Shown here: in pieces, positions 45,580 through 57,682 of the stretch
Position numbering within the stretch: position 1 is the stretch's first letter
Layout of the letters: each line of letters opens with the position of its first letter
NCBI GenBank assembly: GCA_027625915.1
Contig: JANTQA010000020.1
Span: 310,001 to 374,000 of the forward strand
From: Anaeramoeba flamelloides
Taxonomy: Eukaryota > Metamonada > Anaeramoebidae
Reading direction: 5' to 3'
Length of the DNA: 64,000 bases
Translations under genes and position numbers: made by a program
Notes under the pieces: generated by a model
What the model was told of the DNA's origin: nothing
Seen by the model: only the letters and a program-made list of their open reading frames with translations
The model's database searches: none

Positions 45580-48060
45580 GTAAATTGAAAACTTAGTACC
45601 CTTTTACTTAAATCCATTTTCAGAAATTTAAGTATAAAATCACAAATTTTATAATTATTAATTAAAGAAATTAAAACTAAGCTATCATAATTTAAAATTA
45701 CTACATTAAAATTTAATTCTTTTAACTTATTCAGAAAAATCAATCTACCATTTTCATAGGAAGGACATACCCACCAAAAAATGACCTATATTTTCTATTA
45801 TTTCATTCTGTTCATATTTTAAACATAAAGGTCTAAAAATTCTCGAACTTTTATTTACTAAATAGTAATATCAAATATGAGCAGTTAGTATATGTTCTGA
45901 ATTTTAGAATTGCTGAAATTGATAGATAAATTAAATATCTTTGATTAACAAATATTTTTTTTTGGGTTTTTAATCATTGTTTAATATTTTTGAGGGGTTT
46001 TGTAATTACTCTAGAGCGTTGTTAAGTACCTATTTTTTTTTTTAAATTGAGAAAAAATAAAAAAAATTCTTAAATTTTTGATTTATTCCAAAATTAAAAA
46101 AAAGTTAATAGTGTTTTTTAAAATTCAAAAGAATTGGGTAATATCTTTGATTATACTCAACTATTTCGAATTTTGGACAACCCATCAACGTCCCCAACTG
46201 GTAGAATTTTACAACTCATTATAATTATAATCATTCTTTTCTCTTTCAAGAAGTCTTAGACCCCCCAACTTCCAATTAGTTTTATTGTTTATTCTTTCAT
46301 TAAATTATATTAATTTTTCTGAAATGGTAAATATAATTTTTTTAATATCTTTTTGAATTTGAATTTCTTTTTATTAATTGAAATTGCCATATTTCGGATT
46401 TATTTTCTATTTTATAAATAAGAATTAGCAGTTTTCTATTCATTTTGAATATTTTAGTAATATATGTATTAATCTAAGAGTTAAAATAATTTAGTGTTGT
46501 TATTTTATAATTATATATTTCTAATCCATATGTTAATTGGATTAATATAAAAAATTTAAATAATCTAATTTTCAAATTATTTTTTAGCAAATTATTATTA
46601 AATAATTGGTTATATTTGTTATAAGATTCTTTTGCCCTTTTCAGATTCTAAACTAAATGTGATATTTTTTTCCAAATAAACTCACAAATATTTAATCTTT
46701 GATAAACCTTGAGTTTTTTATTTTTTGTATTGATTAGGTTTTGATAAAAATTGGACAATTAATTGATATATTAAAAGTAATTGATCATTTATTTGAATTT
46801 TATTTCCTTTCATAATTCGGATTTTATCATATACAAACATTTGACAATGATTTGTTAATAATATAATTTTAAATTAAAGAAAATTGAAAATTAGAGTAAA
46901 AACAATAGGAGATAGTGGGTCACCTTGGAATATACCATTACCCCCCCTTGATAATATTCCAATATAAAGTTGAAAATAATTTATTTAAAAAAAAATTTTT
47001 TTAGTTTTTCTAAATATTCTAATACTAATTTAATCAAAATATTTAGTTTGATATATGACTAAAATTTAGGTTCTATCATTCACATTTTCATTATTTCTTT
47101 AAATATGATTATTGATTTAAAAAATTTAATACTGTGATATGAGTATCAATTTTTTCAGAAAATAATACTGTACTTTATGAATAAATTCTCAATATGACTC
47201 AATAAGTATATAGTCTATTTTTAGAAATAATCTTGGTAAACTTTGATTAATTGAAATTGGTATATAATTCAAAGTCCTTTCTTCGTTTCCTTTTTTATGG
47301 ATAAAAAAAATTGATCTTTTTTGATATATACAATGGTTTTATAAGTGGGGTCCATTAACTATTTATTAAATATATGTTGAATTGTAATTAGAAAATATTC
47401 TATAATATTTTTTTCTCAATTGGTTTAAAAAACTAGAAAATTTTCTCCTCAATGCTAAATTTTAAATTCTCAATTTTTGGAATCCTTTCACTAATTTTTT
47501 TTAAATACTTTATTGTATTTTTCATTTTTTTCAAATATAAAATAAATACCAATTTTTAAACACTTTTAAAGTATTTATTATGAGATTTTTTATATCTTCT
47601 AAAATTTTTTTTTACTTGGATCAATTAATTTTTTTTGAATATGAGCAAAATATTATTAAAACATATTTCTATTGTTATAAATCATTTTAATTTTTTTTTT
47701 TGACCTTATAAAATTTATTTTTTTCCGAAAATTCAATTTTTGATTTAATTCAAAATTTATTTCAATGATAAATTAATTCCATTCTATTTTATTTATTTAT
47801 TTTTTTGATCATATTAATTAGTTTGGATTGGTTAAGAGATTTTTTATTAATGGTGTAATTTTATAATCAATTTTTTTTATATATTATAAATTATATCTTT
47901 AAACTGAATAAATTTATTTATAAAATTTTTATTGTGATGATAAGTATCAGAAAATTTTTTTCTGAAAAGTAAGTAGCAAAAAATTTTTGATAATTATCAT
48001 GATTTGAAATTTTAAAAAAGTTTTTTGTTAGCCGATTTTTTGGGAAATTGGCAATAATAA
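45580..48060 (-). mobile_element. Non-LTR retrotransposon (LINE) copy B, decayed
   Basis: Read on the minus strand, the order is a possible end of an endonuclease domain (near 47950), then the reverse-transcriptase fingers PISINQSLPRLFLK (about 47230). QGDPLSPIVFTL (about 46915) and LTNHCQMFVYD (about 46850; the first catalytic Asp is replaced) follow, then the thumb LFKFFILIQLTYGLEIYNYK (about 46500). After FB6 (46002-46211) comes the zinc-knuckle-like tail EIIENIGHF (about 45790). Stops are frequent. It is the longest LINE copy and serves as the reference for copies A and C. Confidence 0.85.
46002..46211. repeat. Composite foldback element FB6, inside LINE copy B
   Basis: It has the palindrome AAAATTCAAAAGAATTGGGT...CTATTTCGAATTTTGGA and a second one on TTTTTGATTTATTCCAAAAT. 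The ends TGTAATTACTCTAGAGCG and GTAGAATTTTACA are imperfect inverted repeats. LINE sequence continues on both sides. Confidence 0.72.
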
Positions 48061-48102
48061 ATTAAGTTTAATATTAATACCGATTGAATAAATGACAATG
48101 AT

Positions 48103-48640
48103 ATAAACCCCAATTCAAAATTTTTAACACACCAAAATTCAATTTGTGAAGAAAAAAACTTATTTAATCAATTCAAGAAGATTTATCAAATTAGAACCAT
48201 TCACTAATTGAAATGTTAACACTTCTTCATAAATTACAATACTCAAAAAACAATAAATAAATAATTATCAATACAAATAAATCATGGGTTTGTCAAAAAT
48301 TTTGGAGAGAGCAAAACAAAAAAATACATTAGTAAATTTGTTGAAATTCTATTAGGATTATTGATCGATCAAAGGTTAGATACTACCAACTAATTTTATT
48401 TGAGTTCTTCTATTTTTAACAACTTGACTTTAACCATAATATCAATTGTTCAAAAAAATTTTGATCCAACGAAACAAATTACGTAATTCAAACAATGAAA
48501 TCAAAACAAAAACTAAAAGATGAAAAAATGATTTTCATATTTTACAAAAATCAAAATTATCTCCAATTTCAATGAAATTGTATTATTTTAACTGTTTGGA
48601 ACGTTTTAGCTGTGTGGGAAATTTTGAATTTTAGTTTATA
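48103..48640 (-). mobile_element. ~540-bp repeat R4, copy 3, reversed
   Basis: It runs from TATAAACCCCAATTCAAAAT to AAATTTTGAATTTTAGTTTA. Both ends are intact and define the imperfect terminal inverted repeat (ATAAAC..AATTCAAAATTT..ACACA). Confidence 0.85.
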
Positions 48641-49337
48641 TTTCAAAAAATATTTATTAAAATATTTCTAAAAAATGAAAAAAAAAATAGCACTTTTTTT
48701 GGAGAAAACAGTGCAACAGTCAATTTCAATAAAAAAATGGAATATGTTGAAAGTACACAAATGGATTTTTTAAAGAATAAAGTAATTTTAGATGTTTTAT
48801 TTTTTGTTTGTAAAAATTGTTGAGATTAAAGAAGTTTGAAACACAATTTTTCGATCAAAAAAAAAATAATAAATAGTAATTTTCACTCCAAAAAAATTTC
48901 AGATAAAATCGAGAAAATATAATTTAATATATTTTATTGAAGTGATAAGATACATACGAACAAATTAAATTATTACCAAGAATCAAGAAATGATTGTTAA
49001 GTATTTTGTATATTTAAATAGTCTTATGATGGGTGGGTTTAATAAAGACATTTAAAAATAAATTTGCCCTTCTTTTTTTGGAAATGGCTTTTAATCATTA
49101 GTATATAAAAGTCTAAATATTTGATCAGCCTGAGATCAAATCAAAATTAATTAATTTATTTATTTTTAAATTAGAACTTTGTAGATAAGACTTACCTCAT
49201 AAGTTGTTATTTTTTGAAAAAAAGAATTTGATATTGAAATTTTTTTTTTTTTTTTTTTTTGATTTTTTTAATTTTTATTTGTATATTTTGTTTTTTTTTT
49301 TTTTGATTATGCAAGTTTCCTAAAATCTGTTTATTAC
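48641..49337. other. AT-rich spacer, nothing recognised
   Basis: Long T runs lie at 49240-49305. No gene was found. Confidence 0.4.
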
Positions 49338-49339
49338 AG

Positions 49340-49532
49340 TATCCCAGTGCTAGAAAACCACTTTACCATAAAAACCCATTATGATCACCAACTAGAAAGA
49401 TTCCTTCGAAAGATTCAGTTCACATCCCTTTCGTTAGGGTTTGCTTCGGTTTGCTCAAGTTCTTTTCAGTTGCATCGTCGAATTAAGTTCGATACTCACT
49501 TTGTCTCAGTTAAACCAGATTGGTTTCAGATC
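49340..49532 (+). other. Possible orphan coding exon
   Basis: After an acceptor-like TTATTACAG (49331-49339) an open frame runs to a TAA at 49533. It reads IPVLENHFTIKTHYDHQLER and later RFLRKIQFTSLSLGFASVCS. Its composition is much less AT-rich than the flanks, as for real exons here. No partner exon or family was found. Alternatives are a transposon fragment or chance. Confidence 0.25.
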
Positions 49533-49968
49533 TAATCAGAAAAAGTTCATATCGTTCAGAATTAATCAGAAAAGATAGCAAATTCTTAAAATGATTTTTT
49601 ATTACTTGTATCTCCTTCAAACACTTTATTCAACCAGAATAAGAGTAACCCAAAAAACTTAAAAAGTGGAATTTGCAAAAAGCAAAAAGTAGAAAAAAAT
49701 AAAAATAAATAAATACTTTAAGATTTTGTAAAAATGAATTGATTAAGTCAAATTTATTAAAATTTTTGAAAAAAATCCAAAAGAAATAAAAAAAATATTG
49801 AATTAAAAAGAACTTTAGCAGAAAAAATTCTTCATTTTAAAATGCATATAGAATAGGATTCATAAAATTTGAAAAGATTACTTTTTTATAATTAAAGATC
49901 ATATTACCAATAATTTGTAAGTATAAAAATTAAAAAAAGAAATATAAAAAAAATAAAAAACCAAAAAC
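49533..49968. other. 3' flank of the RCC1-BTB gene
   Basis: Nothing recognised. Confidence 0.4.
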
Positions 49969-52900
49969 TTAAAAGTATTCTTCTTCATCTTGGATATGTT
50001 CACTCAATTTATAATTAAAATTAGAATTTTCGTCAAGTTGATAATATTCTGCGCAATCCTTCAATTCTTCAACCATGGCAGGGACATCGTGATCTGCTGT
50101 GAATTCAATATTGTCTGTATATAAATATTGTATAAAAATTTCTAAAGCTTCAAGGGATTTTCCAGACATGTCTTTAACTTCTTTGGAATCTTCAATTTGT
50201 AAAAACATCTCTCTAAACAATCCACTTCTAGCTTGCAAAATGATTTTGTGGCAGGGGATTTCGTCGAGTTCTTCTTCGTTTTCGCCTTCGCTTTCTTCTT
50301 CATCTTCTTCCGAATCAGATTGCTCTTCGCTGAAGGGCACCAAAATAGTAAAGTCCTTTGACTTGTCGTCTAAAAAGAGTCTTTTTAAATCGTTTCCGAG
50401 AGTTTTTGTTTCGAAATCCTTGATACCAAGAGCGGTACAAATATTTTTGATGATTGGATCATTAAATGAATCAGTGTAAATCCATTTGACAAATAATTCG
50501 ACTTCCTTTGGTTTAAATCCGCGCAATACTTGCAGTGCTAAATCAAGATCCTTTTCGACACGCGACTGGATGATTGATTTGTGTGCCTTGATGCCTTGGA
50601 TTTCAAAATTGGTGAGTTCACCGCGTTTAAATAGCTTTTCTAAATCGCATGTAATGTCGTTGGCAACCCTGATGTAGATACCAAATTGTGGTGAGCAAAC
50701 CATGGAAACACAATTTTGTTTAAGCTTGAAACTGGGCTTTTCCACAGTGCTGCTTCCATAATAGGAAGAATTATAAAATTGTCCATAGCAATGAAATGTT
50801 CCATCGGTTGTGAGTACAATGGAAGACCTGGAACTTGCACAAATGGCCTTTCCCTTCTTACCATCAAGAGAAGTTAATTCAAGAAATGTGTTGGTATCGG
50901 AAGATGACCCAAAATAACTTCCTTTTCCACTGGCATACACCTTACCATCACTCGTTAAAGCTAATGTTCGTGAATATCCAATGGCAAAATCTTGAACTGT
51001 TTTATCATTGAAAAATGTAATTTCGACAGGTGATCTTGCAGTAGTAGAATTACCAATCCCGAGTTCTCCATTTCTATAGTGTTTATTTTTTTTTTTGTAA
51101 TGTTTGTTTTGTTGTTTTTGGAAATTGAATATTTTTATTTTTAGAATCAAAATGATTGAAAATTCTTTTTTAGAATATTCTTTATTAAAAATGGTTGTGC
51201 TTTGAAAGTCTTTTAGCGGTTTTAAAAAGGTTAGGAACAAAAGGTTTAAAGATATAACTTGATATGCTTAAAAGTCTGAGACAAAGGTTTAGGTATCACT
51301 TTTGAAAAATTTTTGTAAAAACTTTTTTAAACTGTTTTTTTTTAGAAAGGTTTTAATTCTAACAATCTTATAAAAAAAAAAAAAAAAAATTCCTTGCTTT
51401 TTTAAAACAGCTGAGCAAGTAGTTGCTTTAATTTTTTGTGTTATGAATACTTGAAGAATTGAAACATAATTTAATATTGTATATTAGAAGAGCACATCGA
51501 AATTTACCATATAGACACATAACTTCGAACACACATAGATACAATTATAAAATTTCTTTTTTTAAAAGGCTTTATTTAAAAATTATGATTAATCAGAAAT
51601 TAGGGATTGTAATTTCGAAGAAAAGATTTCCAATATTTATTGTTTAAGAACAAAAAATTATTTTCAAAATAAAATTTCTTATTCAAAATACATTTTTTTT
51701 TTTTTTTTTTTATGGTTTTTATGATGATCCATTAGGAAGAACATTTTATATCTTTATTATTAATTCTATTTTATTTTATTATGATCTCTTTTTAATTCTT
51801 CTTTTATAATTTTTATGATTAATGTTATTTTTTTTCAAATTTAAATTTTAATTTCTTTGATGTGAGAACGAAAAATTTCAGATGATAATTATTTAATTTG
51901 TTATTATTTGTTTTGTTTCCAACTGTTTTAATAAAGGGAATACTAAAAATTTTCAAAAGGGTTCTGCAAACTTTTTGATTCACTCTTTTAAGCAGTTTGA
52001 GTCACACTTTTTGAAAACTTTTTATTCTTCACCTTTTTAGATGTGGTGTATTTAAATTTAAAATACTGTAATTTTCCAATTAATAAAAGAAAATTTTTAT
52101 TCCAAGACCCCAAATATTATTTCCTCAAATTATTAGTTGAAAACTAAAAGACCTTCAAAAGATCATTTGACAATGAAAATCATGAGAGGTTAATTTAGAT
52201 CTTCTTTATTGTATTTTTGAGATTAAATTTATTATTTTTAATTTGAATTACACATTCTTGAAATTATTCACTGATTATCTTTTTGTCTCTGAGTTAACAA
52301 GAATGGTCCCGTGTAGAATCAAATTTAAAATAAGTGAATTTATTTGAGGAGTATTTAGATATTCTTTCAATTTAAGTTTTTTGCTACAATTCCAATATTT
52401 TTTATTTTTTCTAATTTTTAGTACTCGGCAGCAAAAATAATATTGAATCTTATATGAATATTAAAAATTGAAAGGGAATTGTTGATCAATAAACTAATAA
52501 AGAAAAAAAATTCCAAAGATAATTAAAATGAAACATTTTTTGCTTATTATATAAACATAATTAAAAATCTATTAGTTTGGAATTTAATTAAGAGACAACT
52601 TGTCGAAATTGGAATTTAACAAGACTAAAAAACTTTAGGTACTTGGTTTTTTGATCATAATAATTTTATAATGTAAAATTGTTTTAAAAAAAAAAAAAGA
52701 AAGGTATTGAAATACTACATTTTTTTGAAATATAAGCAGGGTATTTTATTTTTTATGGAATGATTTTTTTGGAAACCATCTTTTCAATTTCGAATTCTAA
52801 ATGGATAAAAGCGAGATTTGGTTTAGAGTAAAATGGAAAACTGTATTTAATTACTCCTTTATGAATGGAAATTTTGGTTAAAAAAAATTAATTCTTTGAC

Positions 52901-55711
52901 AGAGATAGACATTGGGAATTTGGTACCCATTATCATTAATGATATTTCCTTTTTGAGATTATTTATATTCAAGAAAGTTTGAGAAATTACAAATATAATC
53001 TAAAAAGAAAATCATTTGTAACTTACTGTTTGGTAGTAGTTCGATTTTATCTTTTTTTGATAGAAGAAAATAACCAAAAGTGAAAGTTAATAACTCAATC
53101 GAATAAAAGAATAGTTTTAATTCTAATTAATGTTTTAAAATTGTTTTATTCTGGTTTGGTGGTGTGTGTTCCACCCGATACAAGAAAAAAGGGGTTGTGG
53201 CCTTATTGGTAAGGTTTAAGCGCTAAAGAGCTCTTAATCTGTTAAAGAGAGAGTTTTGAAGTGACTAAATTTGTGACTCCTAATTCAAAGAGTAGTCAAA
53301 AGAATCTTTTAATTACAATCATTAGAAGTATTTTAAACTCAATTTAGTTTTCTGAAAAAAAGGAGTTGTATTTTTTCAAGTAAAATTTTATTGAAATTTC
53401 TTAGTTTTTTTTATCAAAATTAAAATTTTTTTTTATTTATTTATTCAAATTCCCAAGAAAAACAAAATATACACCCCCTTTGGGCTGATCTTTAAATTAA
53501 TTTGATTTTAAAAACTAAAAAATAATAAAAAATTGAAAAATATTTTTATTTTTTCAATTTTCAGTAACAAATTCTGGGGATTTGTTGAACCAAAATAGTA
53601 AATCAAAAGATGATTTTAAGAATATTTTAATTGAATTTAGATGTGTATATTTATTATAACAAATTCTTTAAAAAAAATACATTGTCACCCACTACAAGGA
53701 AAAAATAAATTCTGAAAATTAAAGTTATCCAAAACTACATATTGGATTACAGTTATACATCTTTTATAAATTATTTTTTTAAAGTAATGAAAATTTTATG
53801 TAATTAAGAAAAGATATCTATTAAACTCTTTGAGATTCAAATATCCTACTTTTTCAAAATTCCTGACTTTTGAAAAAAAAACTCTGTTTATGGATTTTTT
53901 TTTTTTTAAATAAGTTACGATGAATGAACTTTTTATTGAACACTAAAGTAAGAAAAAATAATAAATGCTAAAATAATTTACAGGAAAAAACGGGGAATAT
54001 ACATTAAAACTCAGACATGGAAAAAAATAAAATGATTTAAAATATTCCAAAAACAGAAAAAAAAAAATCAGTTTTTGAATTTAACTTCTAGCGATATCTT
54101 TTGAAAGAAATATTTGATTAGATTTTAAAATTGAAAAAATATTATTCTTTTTGGACTATTTAAAAAAATAGATTAAAATAATCTCTCCACTAAATCAAAT
54201 ATAAATTTTAAAAATTTTCCATATAAAAATGAATAAAAAAAAAAATTACTGAAAATTTTCATTTTTTTTCCAATTCCCATTAGTATCTAATAAAGTTGTA
54301 AACCATTTTCAAAATTGTTTGTAGAATACTCTTTGTTATGTGAGTATATTTCAAAAATACAAAATTTAGAGATTTTTTTTTTGAAAAAATTTTACGAGTT
54401 ATGTTATGCAGTCACTGATAAGATTTTCAGAATAATTGGGAAAAAATTTTCACTTCATTTTCCATTTTTTTCTTTTCGAAATAGAGTTTTTTAAGAAATC
54501 AATTGTGATTTGTGTGGTGTGTATTTTTTTTGTTTGGGGGGGGGGGGGGGGGGGGGTTATGAGACATATTGTACATTTATAGAATACTAAATGAAAGCCA
54601 GACTTCAAAAAATGGAATGAAATAAAAATAGATTATTGGACTAAATTCTATTCCCTTAAAATTTCAAAGATCAGTTTTAATACATTTATTATCAAATACC
54701 AAATTGATACCAAATATTTGGTCTGTTTTTTTGTGGAATTAAAATTTAATGAAAACAAATAACCTTGTTTCCTTTTTGAGATTTTTTGAACCTTTCAATA
54801 GAAAAAATGTGAAAAAAAAAAAAAAAAAAAAATAATAAATTAAAAACTTACGAATTTTGTCCAAATCCCATAATTTTACCTTCGTTAGTACGCATAAAAT
54901 TATGACCAGCATAACCTATTCAAATTAAAAAAACAATTATTTTATTTTTGGGAGTGAATTTTTCGAAAACAAAGAAGAAAAAAAAATACTAAAAAATTAG
55001 AACAGAGTCAACAACAAAAACTTTGAAAAAATCACATACCAACCCAAAGCTTTTTAATATTTGAATGAATATGTTCAGGGCTATAAATATGGCTTGTTGT
55101 TCCATTACCACAATCAGCATCATTGTTACTTTTAAGATTTTGTAAAAGAAAGCCAGAAAAAAGAGAAAAAAAAAAAAAAGAAAAAAAGAGAAAAAACTGA
55201 GAAAAAAACTGAGAAAAAAAAACTGAGAAAAAAAGAAAAAAAAAAATTACATTCCAAAACCATGAACATCACCAGTTGAGCATAAAACTAAAGAGTGACA
55301 TTCACCACAGTGTCCCTCAATTGCCTTTTTCCCTTCAAAATAGTCTAGCTTTGTTGGTTTAGTGTTGACTGTGGAAGAAGATCCTGTACCTAATTGTCCA
55401 TAGGAATTGTTTTTTCCCCAAACATAAACGTTTCCTGTTTCTGCAACTGCAATGTAATGATCTCTTCCATTTGATCCAATGTGGACAATTTTTTCAAGCT
55501 CAAAAGTGGTTGTGCTATTTAAATAGTTTATCAAAATAACCTCTCCTGTGGTTGTTAACCAAAGTGTTGAGCTATCATTCGTAGCAACCATTTTAATAGT
55601 TTTGCTTTGAAATTCTTTCAAATTTGGCTTTTTTAGTTCTCTGAGTTCTGAACCTTCACTTCTTCCGAGTTGCCCATTCGAATTTAAACCAAAAACAAGA
55701 TAATTTGTCAT
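49969..55711 (-). CDS. RCC1-repeat protein with two BTB domains
   Basis: Four exons join in phase: 55711-55251, 55128-55040, 54915-54852 and 51073-49969, giving 572 residues. RCC1 blades show as LVFGLNSNGQLGRSEGSE, VYVWGKNNSYGQLGTGSS, KIMGFGQNS then NGELGIGN across the third junction, and VYASGKGSYFGS. A first, weaker BTB region (about 345-420, AHKSIIQSRVEKDLDLALQV, ELFVKWIYTD) is followed by a canonical BTB (about 445-560, IPCHKIILQARSGLFREMFL, IFIQYLYTD). An acidic SDSEEDEEESEGE loop lies inside it, in the position where BTB loops are tolerated. BTB proteins often bridge substrates to Cullin-3 ligases; RCC1-type propellers bind proteins or small GTPases. Introns are 122, 124 and 3778 bp. 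Confidence 0.92.
51074..54851 (-). other. Large intron 3 of the RCC1-BTB gene
   Basis: This 3.78-kb intron is GT-AG. It contains a G21 run (54536-54556) and a tRNA-like relic (53191-53280). I saw no member of the window's MITE or LINE families and no supported nested gene. Confidence 0.7.
54536..54556. repeat. G21 homopolymer
   Basis: 21 consecutive G lie in A/T-rich surroundings, inside RCC1-BTB intron 3; the transcribed strand carries C21. A second run of 12 G lies at 60830-60841. Confidence 0.95.
55129..55250 (-). repeat. Pyrimidine repeat intron (TTTTTTCTCAG)n
   Basis: The first intron of the RCC1-BTB gene is almost entirely CTGAGAAAAAAA units on the plus strand, that is TTTTTTTCTCAG on the sense strand. 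Each unit mimics a 3' splice site. Confidence 0.8.
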
Positions 55712-56034
55712 TTTTTATTTGTTACTTAAACAACAGAGTTTTTAAAAAAAAAATGATTTGTAAATGCTTATTGGATTTTCTGAAAATCACACATGTTGTG
55801 CTTTGGCTTTAAGGCAGTGCGTTGAGTTACTCAAAAAAGTAAAGACATATTTTTAATCGAGAAACATAAAGTCTCAAGAAAGTGTCTGTTGAATTTTCGA
55901 TCTTGTGTTCGAATTCTTTTCATTTTGACAGAATACCAAAGCGAAAAGAAAGACTTCCACCTCTCTAGAAAGTCAATACCTGAAAAAAGTGTCACAATTA
56001 TCAAAATAGTAATTCCTCAATAATTTTGTCAGAT
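55712..56034. other. 5' flank of the RCC1-BTB gene
   Basis: It probably holds the promoter, possibly shared with the divergent coding-like segment that starts at 56035. No motif can be named. Confidence 0.35.
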
Positions 56035-56157
56035 GTCTTCTCTTCAACCCCAAAAGATTTTTCTTTAGAACCATTTAAAGAAGATCAAGTTTCTTTAACT
56101 GAATCAGTTTTTATGATGTTTGTGTTTATTACAGGGATTCCATTTATCTTAGCTAGG
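56035..56157 (+). other. Possible coding exon with a membrane segment
   Basis: After an acceptor-like TTTTGTCAG (to 56034) the frame reads DVFSSTPKDFSLEPFKEDQ, then a hydrophobic SVFMMFVFITGIPFILAR and a stop. Codon choice looks coding, but no first exon with the right phase was found. It may be the end of a small membrane protein. Confidence 0.25.
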
Positions 56158-57680
56158 TGATTTTTAATATGTTTAAAGGATTTGGTATATACACAGATAC
56201 TATTAAAATTTATTACTTTTGGTTTTTGAAGTCAATTAAAACCATTTTTTTTTATTTAAAAGAGTTGAGAAAAATTCCCATTCGTCAAGGTTGCTTAAAT
56301 TACTTAAAAACGCACCTTTGGGTAATAAAAAAAATCAAGTAATACAAGTATATGAATCATTTATGAGAAATATTTTTACTCCATTTTCCTTCTTTGAAAT
56401 TTTTTCCTTTAAAAATAGATTTCTCAAAAAAGAAGTAGGTGATAATTAGTGACTTTTTTTGAAAAAGGAAATTAAAAATGAAGTGAAAATTTTTCCCATT
56501 TAGTATTCAAAAAAGCGACAGCTCAAAAAAATCAAAAGGCCAATCACATAGATTCGGATTTTAAAGTCGAAAAATAACTTTCTAAATTTTGTGTTGAGAG
56601 GTTGGTTCAATGTAAAAAAAATCTATTTTTTAAAAAAAAAAAGATTTTTAACGAATAGATTATTTGGTCAAATTATTTTAAATTTCTTTGAAATATATCG
56701 ATGATGCACATAACTTTATAAAAAGGAAACATAAAACAGAACACCGCGTTGAACTTTTAGTGTTAATCTTATTGGAGATGGTGTTGCCATAAATAATGTG
56801 TATAATAAAAGTTTAATCCTTATTTCAAAAAAAAAGTTTGTTTTTTTGTTATGTAAAACCGAAGCATTAATCTTTCAAAGAAACCAATAAGAAAAAATAA
56901 GTAAACACATCAACTGATTTCTTAAAGTTGTAGAATTTAAAAAGAAATTCGAAATATAATGGATCAAATTGCAAAATTTATCTCCAAAAAGATAGAGTTA
57001 ATTTTTGATAAAAAAACTGAGAAAAAATTATGAAAAATTGAACTAATTATCATTCCAAAGTTAAATTTTACGAAATATATCAACCCTATTACCTTCAAAA
57101 TTGATTTGGGGGAAGGTTGAATAATGGGTAGTCGATTGGACCTTTCTTTGTAAAAAGAAGAAAAAAAAGGCATTCTTTATATTTTGAAATCTGGATTTCG
57201 GGTTGTTGGTGATGTATTTTTTTGATTATGTTATTGCCAAAGAAAAAACTTCAAAATCTTGTTACTTTAAGAGTTTCTAAATTCTGAAATACCAAAATTT
57301 GAATGCAATTTAGAAGATTGCAAAATAAAAATCCAAAAAAAGTTTACATAAGCAAAAAATAGAATAAATTTATTGATCAATAAAATTATAATAGATTTTT
57401 TTGGGTGTCTTATAATGAATACTTTTAATTGTAAAATAAAAAGATCAAAATTTTCATTTATCTTTCCAAATAAAATCCCATTCCAAGAATTTAAATAAAT
57501 TATCAAAAGTCCCATTTCTCAAAGATAAATTAATATTTTATGATTGTATTAATAATTAAAAATTTGAAATGGTACTCATGATTTATAAATTACAATTTTG
57601 GAAAGCTGAATGAAATTTTTGTTCCATTTATTTTTCAACAAATAGTAATATTTCAAAAATTGTGAATGAAACAGAAATAA
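56158..57680. other. AT-rich intergenic stretch, nothing recognised
   Basis: Several short A/T-biased frames only. Confidence 0.4.
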
Positions 57681-57682
57681 TA

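Noticed and set aside
53191-53280. tRNA-like segment: a 7-bp acceptor-like pairing with wobbles, a D-arm-like GGCC...GGTAAGG and CTCTTAATCTG as in tRNA-Lys(CTT)
   Set aside because: The T arm lacks a TTCGA-like loop and its two halves do not pair. The D arm to anticodon spacing is too long. At best it is a tRNA relic or the head of a SINE.
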